DNA from: Pardosa pseudoannulata
Taxonomy: Eukaryota > Arthropoda > Arachnida > Araneae > Lycosidae
Reading direction: 5' to 3'
Length of the DNA: 64,000 bases
Assembly: GCA_032207245.1 (NCBI GenBank)
Contig: CM063503.1
Span: 109,623,354 to 109,687,353, forward strand
Below, piece after piece: positions 48,074 through 59,477 of this stretch. Under the pieces are notes generated by a model, which saw only the letters and a list, made by a program, of their open reading frames with translations, ran no database searches and was not told the origin of the DNA. The position numbers were made by a program, and so were the translations under genes. Positions within the stretch are counted from its first letter, which is position 1, and every line of letters starts with the position of its first letter.

Positions 48074-48721
48074 TAAGTAATATTGGTTGGGTGGTTGGTT
48101 GGATGGATGGAGTTTAATGGCTTTTAAATATTGTGCCTTGGGAAATTCTTGGGAAATATTGTGCCAAACAAATAGTTAAAATTCTACAACGATAAAGTCA
48201 AAACAGCTATAAAAGGTTGACTGAAGATAAAAAACAAACAAGTAAAAAATGCAAAACCAGTGTAGAGAAAAGACATAAAACCAAATGTAAAAAACAGCTA
48301 TGAGGCATAAAGTTCAGATATAAGGGTAAAAACCAATGTCTTTTAAAAACAGAAAAAGCTTAGGATCAGGCGGATTATTTAAAATATCTTTAATAATAAT
48401 AGATGAAGAGTTAAAATAATGAATACGATGTTTTTTAAACCTGCGACAATCCATGAGGACATGCTTTACGGAGATGACTGTATTACTGTGATCGCAAACT
48501 GGAGCAGTTGGTTGGTTGGTTGAATGGAGTTTTATGGCACTGAGTCCTCATGGGACATATTGTGCCAAACAAATAGTTAAAACTTAGAACCACAAAGATG
48601 GGATCAAAGCAGTTATAAAAGGATAACATAAGATAAAAGCAAACATGTCAAAAAATGTAAAAACTATTGTAGAAAAGACACATAAGCCAACAGTAAAGAG
48701 AACAGCGATGAAGCATAAAAT

Positions 48722-51700
48722 TCAGATGAAAGAGTAAAACCCAATGTATTTTAAAAACAGAAAGAGCTTAGGATGAGGCGAATTATTTAAAATATCTTTC
48801 ATGTCAATGGATGATGAATTAAAATAATGAATACGATGTTTTATAAAACGAGGGCAATCGATGAGGACATGTTTTACGGAGATTACCGCTTTACAGTGAC
48901 CACACATTGGAGCTGGTTCTCCGAGTAAGAGATGACGATGGGTAAAACGTGTATGTCCAATCCGTAGGCGAGTGAGGATAACGTCATGTCTTCTAGATGA
49001 TAAGGTATCCCAATTTTCGATTTTTGGTTTAATGGCACGCAACATATTATCAGTCCCTTCATCCCAACAATCCTGCCATTTCTTATGCAACAGATTTTTT
49101 TATATATTTTTTGACATCACACAGGGGCAAAGACATGTCACAAAAGTCACTAGCAGTTTTTGCCGCTTTATCAGCCCTCTCGTTTCCTTTAATTCCCACA
49201 TGTGACGGAACCCAGCCAAACAAAAAGGAAAAGCCCACAGATTTCAGACCCTCAATGAGGTCAAGGACTTCAAATACCAAAGGGTAACTGTCGTACCTGG
49301 GTGTACAGAGAGATTCTAAGACACTTTTCGAGTCCGAATAAAAAATATAATTACCTTTCTCACGGTGTGATAGTTCTTCCAAGCCTTTTAAAATGGCTAA
49401 AATTTCTGCGGAGTAAATAGAAATCGCAGGATTTAATCTAAAACTATATACATTGTCCTCAATTATAAAAGCACAGCCCACGAAATTGTCTTGCTTAGAA
49501 CCGTCAGTAAAAACAGGTGTAAAAGCACAGAACTTTTGTCGATGTTCATTAAAAATTTGGTTGTAAATAATATCAGGGGTAAACCCTTTGTCAAAAGTTT
49601 TAAAAGGATTAAGAAATGTAAAATTGGAAAAAGTCCAAGGAGGTTTAAAATTGTCAGTTCTTAAAATGTTACGGTTAAAAAACCCGATTTCGTCTAAAGT
49701 ATTTTTGATCCTCTGATAAAAAAGGAGGATACAGGAAGGCCTAGCAGAATAAAAACGCATGAGACAGTGGTTAAAATTAGGATTTTTTACAGGATGATGC
49801 GTGACTGATGAAACTTTAAAATAATAACAAATAGATAAACATTCCCGTCTAAGACTAAGAGGTTCGTCATAGCAGTCAACGTATAAACTTTTAACAGGGG
49901 AGGTTCTGAAAGCTCCTGAGCAAAGGCGTAAAGCAGAGTGGTGAATGATGTTGAGTTTTTCTAATACAGATTTCCTAGCGGAACCGTAAACCACACTACC
50001 GTAATCCAGTTTGGAGCGAATGAGTGCACGATATACTTTCAATAGAGATTGTCTATCTGCACCCCAAGAAGTAGTGGAAAGAACTTTAAGAATATTCAGG
50101 GATTTCTCACATTTTTTCCGCAAGTCCACAACATGAGGTAAAAATGAAAGTTTGCGGTCAAGAGTAATGCCCAAAAATTTTACCTGGCTCGGAACATTTA
50201 TAAGGTTTCCTCCGATATAAATGTCAGGGTCTAGGTGGAGGCCACGTTTTCGGGTAAAGTGAATGCAAGATGGAATTTGGTATTGGAAATAGTGAAGCCT
50301 TTCTCGTTGGACCAGTTAATTATTTTGTTGACTGCAACTTGGAGTTGCCTGACAATAAAACGCATATCCGCGCCTTCACAACAAATATGCAGGTCATCAA
50401 CATAAAGATTTCCTCTTACTGAAGTTGGAATTACCTTTAGTATACCATCAATGGCGACATTAAAAAGTGTGACACTGAGGACACTACCCTGTGGCACGCC
50501 CTCTTTTTGAATAAAAGAACCTGAATAAATTGTACCAATCCGGACCTGAAACTCCCGGAGATGTAAAAAATTTCTGATAAAAATTGGAAGGTTACCCCTT
50601 AAGTCAAAATTGTATAGGTTTTGCAATATGCCGTACCTCCACGTACGGTCGTATGCCTTCTCAATATCAATAAAAATTGATACAAGATGATGGTTTTTAA
50701 CAAATGCGTTACGAATTTTGCTCTCTAAATCAATTATATTATCAATGGTGGATCTGCCACGGCGAAACCCGCTTTGAAAGGGAGACAATAGGCGATTACT
50801 TTCGAGATAGAAAACCAGACGAGCATTTACCATTTTTTCTAAGATTTTGCATAAGCGATTAGTGAGAGCGATAGGACGGTAATTTAGTGGGATCTTAGGA
50901 TCTTTGTTGGGTTTCAGAATAGGTATGATGGTGGCCTTTCTCCAGGAAGATGGAAAGGTTTGTTCATGCCAAATTCTATTGTACAAGCGAAGTAGGTTAT
51001 GTAGAGAATCTGCAGAGAGGTTTTTAAGCATGACATAAGAAATATGGTCAGGACCGGTAGCTGAATTGTGGGTGTTACGCAAGGCTTCATTTAATTCATG
51101 TGAAGTAAAATTGCTATTATAGGGTAATCGAGTTTTGGTTTTAAAATTTAAAGATTTTCTCTCAGTAGCTGATTTGATTTTATTGAACGGGGACTGGTAA
51201 CTATTCCCAGAACAAATATCACTAAAGACTGAGGCTATTGTATTTGCAATATCTTGAATGGAAGAAATCGTATTATTTTTATAATGGAGAATGTTGATTT
51301 GATTACTAGGAAAATGTCCGGAGGCACGTTTGACTTTATCCCACAATTGCTTACTACTAACTGTAGAAGAAATGCTACTTATATATTTTCTCCATGAGTC
51401 TCTTTGGCTATTACGTAAAGTACGCCTAAAAGCAGCTCTAAATTTTTTATATTTGGAAAGATTTTCAGACGTTGGGTACCTTTTAAAAGTACTCCAGGCC
51501 TTTCTCTGTTTTTTATAAGCATCAACGCATTCACTATTCCACCAAGGTTTACTTTGTTTCCGGCAGTTTCCGGATGATTTTGGAATGGACTTATCAGCAG
51601 CAGCTATAATTATTTCAGTCCCACTTTGTACTACCTTGTCAATGGAATGTTCCTGCACCATATTTCTTGACATGACAGCCAAATTCCTGAAATTTTCCCA

Positions 51701-52394
51701 GTTTGCTTTTCCAATAATATAGCGGGTTATATTAGGACTAGGAGTGGAGCAGACAGCAGGAGTCAAAATTATTGGGAAATGATCACTATTGTGTAAATCC
51801 GAATCGACAGAAAAATTAAAGGGAGAAGTTGAGGAGAGCAGATTGCAAGATCAAGAGCATGATAGGTTTTTGAGGGGAAATGGAAATAAGTGGACTGGTC
51901 GCTATTGAATATACATAGATTATGGTCTGAAATCAGTTGCTCGATTTTTTTACCTCGTCGGTTGAGATCAGAATTGCCCACAGGGTGCTATGGCCATTAA
52001 AGTCACCTATAATTATGAAGGGTTTGGGAAGCTCATTTATTAGGTTATTGAGAGTGTTCTGTGAAATGCGTCTATTAGGAGGCAAGTAGATGCTACAAAC
52101 TGTAATAAGAGCGTGGGTATGGATTCTGACTGCAACTGCTTGAAGTTCGGTTTGAAGGGTAATCTGAGTGGACGGGTAATCATGGGACACAAGAAGGGCT
52201 ACTCCACCGGAAGCCCTGCCTCCAGGGTCATGATCTTTTCTGTAGGTCGAAAAACGCCTAAGTTTGGCAATCTTGCACTCATCCAGAAGAGTTTCCTGGA
52301 GTGCTAAACAAGCTGGGCGGAATTTATTGACTAAATCTCTAAGATCAGGCACGTGGGTTTTGAAGCCGTGACAGTTCCATGAAAGGAGAGCCAT
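48722..52394 (-). pseudogene. LINE A1 ORF2: endonuclease, reverse transcriptase, RNase H
   Basis: The start is MALLSWNCHGF (52394), 34 bases after the ORF1 stop. APE endonuclease: WNCHGF, ALQET and IIIGDFNGHSTLW (52394 to about 51790). RT: FIDIEKAYD, VPQGSVLSVTLFN and LYVDDLH (YxDD) between about 51300 and 50230. RNase H: FTDGSK, YSAEILAI, YSDSKS and NERADKAAK supply the D-E-D-D residues (49570-49150). C-terminal knuckle: CGHCKAVISVKHVLIDC. Frameshifts near 51970, 51790, 50230 and 49090 split it into five open pieces. The last lies at a run of seven Ts. In this family ORF2 copies the RNA at a nicked target. Confidence 0.93.
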
Positions 52395-52428
52395 GATAAA
52401 CAAAAGAAAAAGATTAAAAAACGGGCAC

Positions 52429-53699
52429 CTAAGGGACGGAGGTCGGAGACTCCGCCTCAGATCCAGATGATGATTCGGCTGACATGTCATCCGGAGAGAC
52501 ATACATTTTTATAGGCACATCGTCTAAACTTACTTCACTTTTATCCTTTTTTAAAAAATCTGTATGTTTCATTTTTGTCTTTATTTTTATTGCAGGAGGT
52601 GGAAGCTTCTGCCGCAGTGGATGGTTTGGTGGAATAGGTTTTAATCGCTTTTTGAGATTTTGCTTATTGATTTTAGTAATTTTATGAGCCATATTTGCAT
52701 CTTTTTTTACAGTAGAAGAATTTGTATTGTTTTGCGTAGGTACTTGTTTTGTGGTGCTTGGGCTATTAGTAAGTTTCATGCTTATTTCAGGTGTAACTTT
52801 GTTTTCTTTTTCGATTCTATTGAGAATAGAGGACTGGGAAAATTCGGTTTGTACGGCTATAGATTTTACGGACTTGGGATTTAAAGCTGTTGAATATGAG
52901 ATACCAGGCTTAGGTGTACGTGAGAGTATCAATTTACGGGCCTTGGGATAAGATATGCTATTTTTTATCTTCAGAGTCTGAATTTCTTTCTCCATCTGCC
53001 AAGAAGGACAAGAGCGGGAGAAAGATGGATGAGCCCCTTTACAATTTATACATAACGGAACCTTCTGACAGTTTTCAGAGTCATGGCCAACTTCTGCGCA
53101 ACGAGCGCAGGTAATGGCTCCACGACATGACAGCTTTGAATGGCCAAACCGTTGGCACTGAAAACAGCGTAAGGGGTTAGGAATATACGGGCGTATTGGA
53201 CAACGGAGGTAATCTGCATTAATATATGATGGGAGATTCGGGCTATTGAATGTTAGTATTACATGTTTAGTTTTTTGTATATCTCCACCACGACGAATCG
53301 TGATGCGTTTTACGTGAGTTACTCCTTGGTCTCTGAGATTTTCTAATATTTCATCCTCGGACGAGGTAAATAGATCTGATTCTGAGATTACGCCTTTAGA
53401 ATAATTTAAAGTGTTGTGGGGCAAAACTATGACTGAGAATGAGCCTAGAGTTGTACGGGATATGAGGGTTTTAGCTTGAGATGCGTTACAAACTTTTATT
53501 AAGAGGTCTCCAGAATTTAGTTTTTTAACAGATTCTACGTCACCAATATAGGATTTTATAGCTTTGTGTATGACGAAAGGGGATATAGGCAAAAACTATC
53601 AGCTGTTAATTTTCTCACAATAAAAAAACGTGTGCTACTATTAACGACATTGACATTTTGTTGCTCAAGAGAGTTTTGAGTGGGGGGAAAAGAAGCCAT
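52429..53699 (-). pseudogene. LINE A1 ORF1 (gag-like RNA-binding protein)
   Basis: The likely start is ATG at 53699 (MASFPPTQNSLEQQNVNVVN), about 38 codons before a frameshift near 53585. A 387-codon frame then runs to 52429. Counted in that frame, three CCHC knuckles lie at about residues 143-156 (CFQCQRFGHSKLSC), 162-175 (CARCAEVGHDSENC) and 181-195 (CINCKGAHPSFSRSC). They follow a folded N-terminal region and precede a basic Ser/Lys/Pro-rich tail (KKRLKPIPPNHPLRQK). Triple-knuckle ORF1 proteins bind LINE RNA. Only the one frameshift was noticed. Confidence 0.88.
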
Positions 53700-54287
53700 G
53701 ATAAAGAAAAGTAAATTCGGACCCCGGCGGCACCACCCACCACGGAGCCCAACAAGGGGATGCAGAATCCTGCACCAGTGCTAACCGGGATCTATACGTT
53801 CACAGGTACTTCTGAAGCCACTACCACCCTTAACGCAATGACCCAGAAAGTATGCCGCTCACTTAGTCCAAGCCGAAAACCGACCAGCCGATTGATACAT
53901 GTGGGCCAGTATGTACCTCCTGTTTACACGAAGCCGGGGATAAAGCAACGTGTTGGAAACTCCCCGCCAAAATGGAAATTCCATAAAAGATGATTTCCCC
54001 TACGGGGAGTCCCCTCAATTACCAGGATCCTCATTTCCGGGGACACGGGTCTCTACGCACAGCAAACACGTGGGCAGTTAACAGTTCGCGAGAGGCTATG
54101 TTCAGAACGGAACATAGCATCGCGAGAAAAGCCCTTCATTCCAAAGAAGTAACCACAATGAGGGAGAAAAAGAAAGGATAAAGTAGGAGACAAGAGTAGA
54201 GGAAATAGAAAAAAGTTAAAAGATCGCTGGGGTACCTCGGGATTGCGAAACCCGTGTTTACCTGAAGTAGGTAAACCCCCTGAGGGG
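53700..54287 (-). promoter_or_regulatory. LINE A1 5' UTR with terminal hairpins (internal promoter region)
   Basis: Full-length LINEs of this type carry their promoter inside the 5' UTR. The first 32 bases form two adjacent stem-loops: CCCC/GGGG (54277-54287) and GTTTACC/GGTAAAC with a 7-base loop (54256-54276). The region is more GC-rich than the flanking DNA and shares long segments with 33550-34120. Promoter activity is inferred from the family, not shown. Confidence 0.55.
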
Positions 54288-54327
54288 CGCAAACTGGAGC
54301 AGATTATCCGAGAATAAGTAATATTGG

Positions 54328-54800
54328 AAAATATTAAAAAATAATTTTAGAATCCAAGAGAATATCATAAAATAAAAGACCAAGAAAATGCAGAAGAGGA
54401 ATTTTGTCATAATGTCATAATGTAGGTTTAAATTCAACTTTACGGTATAAGTGTTGGAAGTTGGAACCGGATAGGCATCTTCTCAACTTCCGGTGAATCC
54501 CGGTATTTTTTTTTAAAGTTAACAGAGGCAGATTTCACCGCCAATTTGAGAGTCATTCGTTAAGGAAGCTGATTCTCGCTGTATGTTTGTTTTGTCGTGA
54601 CGTCTGCACGGCCAATGCAAATGCGACTTTAATTCTCACTCGGCAACTGCGGTCTGTGTAATTTTCAGATTGGCTGAGTGGAGGAAGAAGCCGCATGATT
54701 GTGATAATTTGTATCCCATGTCTGTTGCTGGGTATATAAGAGGACCTGTGGATTGAGTTTTGTTTAAAAGTAACTTAAATAACTTACTCATTAATATCCT
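54328..54800. other. Spacer with GC-richer promoter-like block
   Basis: 54530-54770 is less AT-rich than its surroundings and ends with TATATAAG (54733-54740) about 60 bases before the Jockey fragment. It could be a host promoter or an LTR remnant. No downstream gene is visible. Confidence 0.3.
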
Positions 54801-54803
54801 TAA

Positions 54804-56715
54804 AATAATAGCCCTTCTGAAATTGCTAATCTTGTTGATAGCATTACTTCTGATATTAGATTTAGAGTAGCCAGCAGCACCACAGTCATACCTGACACTA
54901 ACAACACCCCTAATGATAGACACCTTAAAATTTTAATCAATAATAAAAACAGAACAAGACACGCATGGCAACAAAATAGAACTCCTCAAAATAAGACAAT
55001 AATGAATAATGCCCAGCAATCACTTAAATACTACTTAAGAGACAAAGCAAACAACAGCTGGAACAACTACTTAAATTCTCTCGAAACCTCTGACAAGTCC
55101 ATTTGGAGAGCAGCCAACAGGTTTAAAAATAAATATAACAGAATTCCTCTCCTGGTCAATAACTCTAATAATAGTATTTGCTCTACAGATGACGATAAAT
55201 GTAACCTAATTGTTGATACCCTTGCCAATAACTTTATCCTCAATCCAGTGACCGATGGAAGCAATGATAACGTTGTTAACACTAACGTTGCTAACTTTAA
55301 AAATAACAGCAGCATTGATAACAGCTATGAATATTTTGATCATAGAGAAATGCTAGACATCATTAATAATCTTAAAACTAAAATATCCCCTGGATATGAT
55401 AAGATCGCCAACCTAATGCTTAAAAATCTCCCCCTCTCTTTCAAATTTAAAATATATTACTTAATGCCATCTTAAAACTTAACTATTTTCCCCCTAAATG
55501 GAAAAATTCAATAGTTATCCCCATTCCCAAACCTGGCAGAAAACATAGTTACCCTAATAATTATAGGCCTATAAGTTTACTCTGCTCAATAAGTAAAATT
55601 ACTGAAAAAGTAATAGTTAATAGAATTAATAACCACATTAATGATAATATTTTAATACTATACCAATATGGATTTAGATCTAAACTTTCTGCCCCACACC
55701 AAGTGTATAGACGGCGATTCTAGCCGACTCTAAGATCAAAAATGTTTCAACTCCTGCGTTATTTTAGATGTCGCCAGGGCTTTCGACAAGATCTGGATTA
55801 ATGGACTTATTCATAAGCTAATTAATTATAACTTTCCCTGCTATCTCATCCATCTTATAATCTCATATCTCAGTGAAAGAACCTTCCAAATAAAAATAAA
55901 TAATTCCTTATCTAACTTAAAAAATATGTATAGTGGTGTCTCTCAAGGGTCAATTCTAGGCCCAATCTTATTCAACCTCTATATTAATGATATTCCCCCA
56001 ATTAAATACAACTAAAATTGCCATCTTTGCTGATGATACAGCTATTTTCTCCACCAACAAAAGCTATAAGTACTCTGTTAAAGCTGTCAATAACCACCTT
56101 AAACTTATTACTTAATGGCTCTTCAAATGGAAAATTAAACTAAACACAGATAAATGTGAAGCTGTCATGTTTACTAGCAAACGCAATAACACTTACAACG
56201 ATACCAAAATTTACATAGGAGACACAGCTATCCCTTGGTCTAACACAGTAAAATACCTCGGAGTTACTCTTGACAAAAACCTCACTTGGAAACAACACAC
56301 ACTCAATATTAAAAATAAATTTCGAGCTGCTAAACGTGCCCTCTTCTCCCTAATTGCTGGAAATAGTAAATTGAATTTTAATAACAAGTTGCTCATTTAT
56401 AAATCTTATTTACGTCCATTACTTACTTAAGCAAGTCCAGCATGGACATACGCAGCTAAGACTCACATTAAGACTTTATCTGTTGCTCAAAACATTATAA
56501 TCCGGCAAATTACTAATTCACCATGGTATTATCGCAATAATGAGATCCACAGGGAAATTGATCTCCCCACTCTTCCAAATTTTCACAAAACTTTAGCCAC
56601 TAATTTCTTTTCTAATATTTGTATTGACCATTTATTGGACTTAGCCCAATATGACTATGCGGATCCTGCTAACTCAAAACGGCCCTTAGCCGTTCTCAGA
56701 AGAACTATTGATTAA
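54804..56715 (+). pseudogene. Jockey LINE ORF2 reverse transcriptase remnant
   Basis: One frame is open from 54804 (PSEIANLVDSITSDI) to 55475 and includes YYLRDKANNSWNNYLNSLET and KTKISPGYDKIANLMLKNLP. Broken frames follow: PPKWKNSIVIPIPKPGR, NNYRPISLL, VILDVARAFDKIWINGL, GVSQGSILGPILFNLYIND and an ADDTAIFST block. Then come VKYLGVTLDKNLTWKQH (56240-56300) and LRRTID near 56715, the usual C-terminal part of Jockey RT. Multiple stops and frameshifts. It reads opposite to the I-type LINEs. Family role: target-primed reverse transcription. Confidence 0.88.
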
Positions 56716-56767
56716 TTTCATTGGCCCACAGCGATCAACCAAATTTCTCCTTGCATAGAGCTGAATC

Positions 56768-56980
56768 AAGGTCAAGGTAATTGGGTTTAACGGAGTACCT
56801 AGCGAAGTGAAAGGTCTTCGCTTTAACCGCCGAACGTAAGCAGATCAAAACATAAATTTAGGCCTCAAGGCAAAAAGTAATCCAAACAAAAATTTGATAC
56901 ACTCCAGCTCACAAGAGAGCGAGAAGGTGGGAACGTTCTAATAAAAAAATATGAGTAACCAATGTGTTGTCTAATTATGG
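56768..56980 (-). mobile_element. SINE-X copy, 213 bp, reference copy
   Basis: A perfect 12-bp target duplication, TAGAGCTGAATC, lies at 56756-56767 and 56981-56992 inside the dead Jockey element, which fixes its ends. On the minus strand it starts CCATAATTAGACAAC and ends TTACCTTGACCTT. It has no tRNA boxes that I can recognise, no open frame and no terminal inverted repeats. That leaves a retroposed short element as the simplest reading. Confidence 0.85.
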
Positions 56981-57575
56981 TAGAGCTGAATCCCTCACCA
57001 GCATTCCAGAACTTTGCTAAAATTCTCTCCCGAGGGCTCTTCTGCACATGAAAAATTTCATTGGCTCTCAGGATCCAATGAAATTTCTCCTATTCCCAAG
57101 CAGGATCCTACCTGCGAAAACGTTTGCTAGTCTGCTGAATTCTTAATCTTCTCTTATTACTTTGAAAAAAAACTTCTAATTTTGACTTATCTATATTCTA
57201 ATTTTAACTTAACTTCTAATTTTGAGTAAGTGTAGTCCATCATTAACTATGCCAAGTACAGCCATTGTACTATACTTTGCACTTAACTTATTATTAATGA
57301 ACTTATTTTATATTTATTGTGTACCTTTCACCGAACTCGTGAACCTCTCTTTTGTTATACATAAAATTAATTACTGTTAGTATCACAGTCCTCATTATCG
57401 TGTTGCAATAACTGTTAATTCTCATGTCCATATGATCCAGTATACTGGTTTAGAAGGCTTGGCCCAGGAGAGCCAGTAAATGAAGCTCCAGTGCGATGAG
57501 TTTTGTACTTGTGCATTTTTCCCCCTCGCGTAAGCGGACATCGTAAAATATGTTATTTTAAGATTTAAAATAAAT

Positions 57576-57852
57576 CTACTTTAAATAATTTGTTTTTTAT
57601 ATATGGAACTTCAGTTACTTTTTATCTACAGTTGTAACTTTATAGTACTCATGGAAATCACTACCAGAAATTTTCTCTGCTCAAGTACCAGTATTGAGTT
57701 GTTCCTTTCAATACCAGTAACAATAAGAATAAAACAAATAATCTTATATATCTTTATAGAATTCATTTATATCAGAAAAAATATATTTTCAAATCATAAA
57801 AGATTTGTATTCCTAACGCAGATGGTAATGCAGGCCCTATATACCTTTATCA
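57576..57852. other. AT-rich spacer
   Basis: An 87-codon plus frame at 57603 overlaps the start of the Gypsy fragment in another frame and is not supported. Confidence 0.45.
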
Positions 57853-59453
57853 CAAGAAAAGACTGAGAAGCCGTTACCCAGACTTAGAAGACGTTACCCC
57901 TACCGAACAACGGTACAGTACATACGACAGAGAACTTCTTGCCATCTACTCCGCAGTCAAACAATTTAGGCACCTAATTGAGGGATCCCAATGTGTGATT
58001 TTCACGGATCATAAGCCATTGTGCTATGCTTTTCAGCAGCACAGTGATCGCTGCAATCCCCGTCAAGTCCGCCACCTTGAATTCATCTCACAGTTTTCTA
58101 CGGACATACGCTACATCACTGGGAGCCAGAATGTTGTCGCTGATGCTATGTCTAGGATTGACGCAATTACACTAGGGTGCAAGATAGATTACGAAGCGTT
58201 AGCATCTGCACAAGCCGATGACACAGAATTAAAAGATCTTTTAAAAGGTCAAACAGGTCTAGAACTCAAAAAGATTCAATTAGAAACAGGTTCTCCCAAA
58301 GTTTATTGTGACATTTCTACTAGTAATGTGAGGCTATACCTTCCTGACGGATTTCGCAGGGAAGCTTTCACCCAGGTACACAATATCTCTCACCCAGGTA
58401 TTAAAGGCACAACAAAGTTACTTCGAGAGCGTTTTGTCTGGCCTAGACTTGCAGTCGATTGCAAAGAATGGATCGCAAGTTGCATTCAGTGTCAGAAATC
58501 GAAGATTTTGAGACATACCAAGTCTCCACTGGCTACATTTAAATGCCCTGACACTAGGTTCGCAGAAGTACATCTGGATATTGTTGGGCCACTGCCACCT
58601 TCCAGAGGTTTTCACTACTTGTTAACTTGTATTGACAGGTTTACAAGATGGCCGGAAGCATACCCTATTCCAGACCAGACTGCTGAAAGCGTCGCAGAAG
58701 CATTTTACACCGGATGGATTGCACGTTTTGGTGTGCCTGTTACAATCATTACCGATCAAGGCAAGCAATTCGAAAGTGAACTTTTTTCCACTTTAAATAA
58801 ATTATTAGGTATAGAACGCAAAAGGACGTGTGCATACAATCCTCGCGCTAACGGTCTCGTGGAAAATTTCCATAAGCATTTGAAGCAGACTTTGATATGC
58901 ATTTTAAAAGCTTCTCAGTTTTGGGTTGAAAAATTACCTTTAGCCTTACTTGGCATCAGAACTAGCTTCAAAGCGGACATAGCGGCATCGACAGCCGAAC
59001 TGGTATATGGCTCAGCATTAAGACTACCCGGTGATTTTTTTTGGTGACTCAAGTGACAGTCACGCATTTACACGTTTCGAATTTTTACGACGTTTAAAGT
59101 CTCATATGAAAGAATTGAGACCAATCCCTACTTCTACTCATGCAGTAAATAAGGTTTTTGTGCAGAAGGAGTTAATGCAAACCCCTTTTGTGTTTGTCAG
59201 AATAGATTCCGTGCGTAAGCCATTAACCCAGCCATATGACGGTCCTTATAGAGTCATTTCCCGACACCCGAAGCACTTCACGCTAAATATCGCAGGTCAC
59301 AGGAAATGTATTGCTATAGATAGGTTAAAACCTGCATTTTATCAGGACCATCCAATTTCAGGCGAAGTGGTTTCAAGTGACGCTGATCAAAACCCCGCTG
59401 TCATGACACGTTCAGGACGGAGAGTTCGAATTGTGGAACCGTACCAAGCCTAG
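57853..59453 (+). pseudogene. Gypsy LTR retrotransposon pol 3' half: RNase H and integrase
   Basis: RNase H: TPTEQRYSTYDRELLAIY, FTDHKPL and GSQNVVADAMSR. Integrase: an HHCC zinc domain (HNISHPGIKG then CIQCQKSK), a core with Asp in LDIVGPLPPS, Asp in ITDQGKQFES and Glu in NPRANGLVENF, and a C-terminal region with YDGPYRVISRHPKHF (GPY/F-like). A frameshift at a T-run near 59035 separates the core from the C-terminal part (59031-59453). Protease, RT and the 5' LTR are missing. The rest is unusually intact, so the truncation is probably recent. No envelope gene is seen. Confidence 0.92.
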
Positions 59454-59477
59454 GGTCTTGGCACTTGCGGGGGAGTG

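Larger units (their letters stand above)
48508..54287 (-). mobile_element. Full-length LINE A1 (I-superfamily-like), 5780 bp
   Basis: Flanked by a perfect 15-bp target duplication, CGCAAACTGGAGCAG, at 48493-48507 and 54288-54302. On the minus strand the order is 5' UTR (54287-53700), ORF1 gag-like (53699-52429), ORF2 with APE endonuclease, RT, RNase H and a terminal knuckle (52394-48722), 3' UTR, then a CCAACCAACCAA tail. Presence of RNase H, a triple-CCHC ORF1 and an APE endonuclease points to the I group rather than Jockey. At least five frameshifts inactivate it, but the domains are well preserved, so it died recently. Confidence 0.95.
48087..54314 (-). mobile_element. Older LINE A1 3' fragment, split by a full-length A1
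   Basis: The 3' UTR and ORF2 end lie at 48087-48507, and the last dozen bases lie beyond the insertion (54303-54314, ATTATCCGAGAA). Its own 13-bp target duplication, TAAGTAATATTGG, is at 48074-48086 and 54315-54327. It is 5'-truncated just inside the LLLGE coding segment. Confidence 0.92.
54801..57575 (+). mobile_element. Jockey-type LINE, 5'-truncated, dead
   Basis: It has ORF2 from the endonuclease/RT linker onward, then a 3' UTR ending in AAATAAAT-type sequence. There is no RNase H after RT, unlike the A/B/C LINEs, which fits the Jockey clade. It is interrupted by a SINE-X at 56768-56980. The right boundary is approximate. Confidence 0.8.

Noticed and set aside
52113..53114. Several plus-strand frames of 62-77 codons
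   Set aside because: Antisense shadows of LINE ORF1 and ORF2.
57603..57866. 87-codon plus-strand frame
   Set aside because: AT-rich and runs into the Gypsy fragment in the wrong frame.
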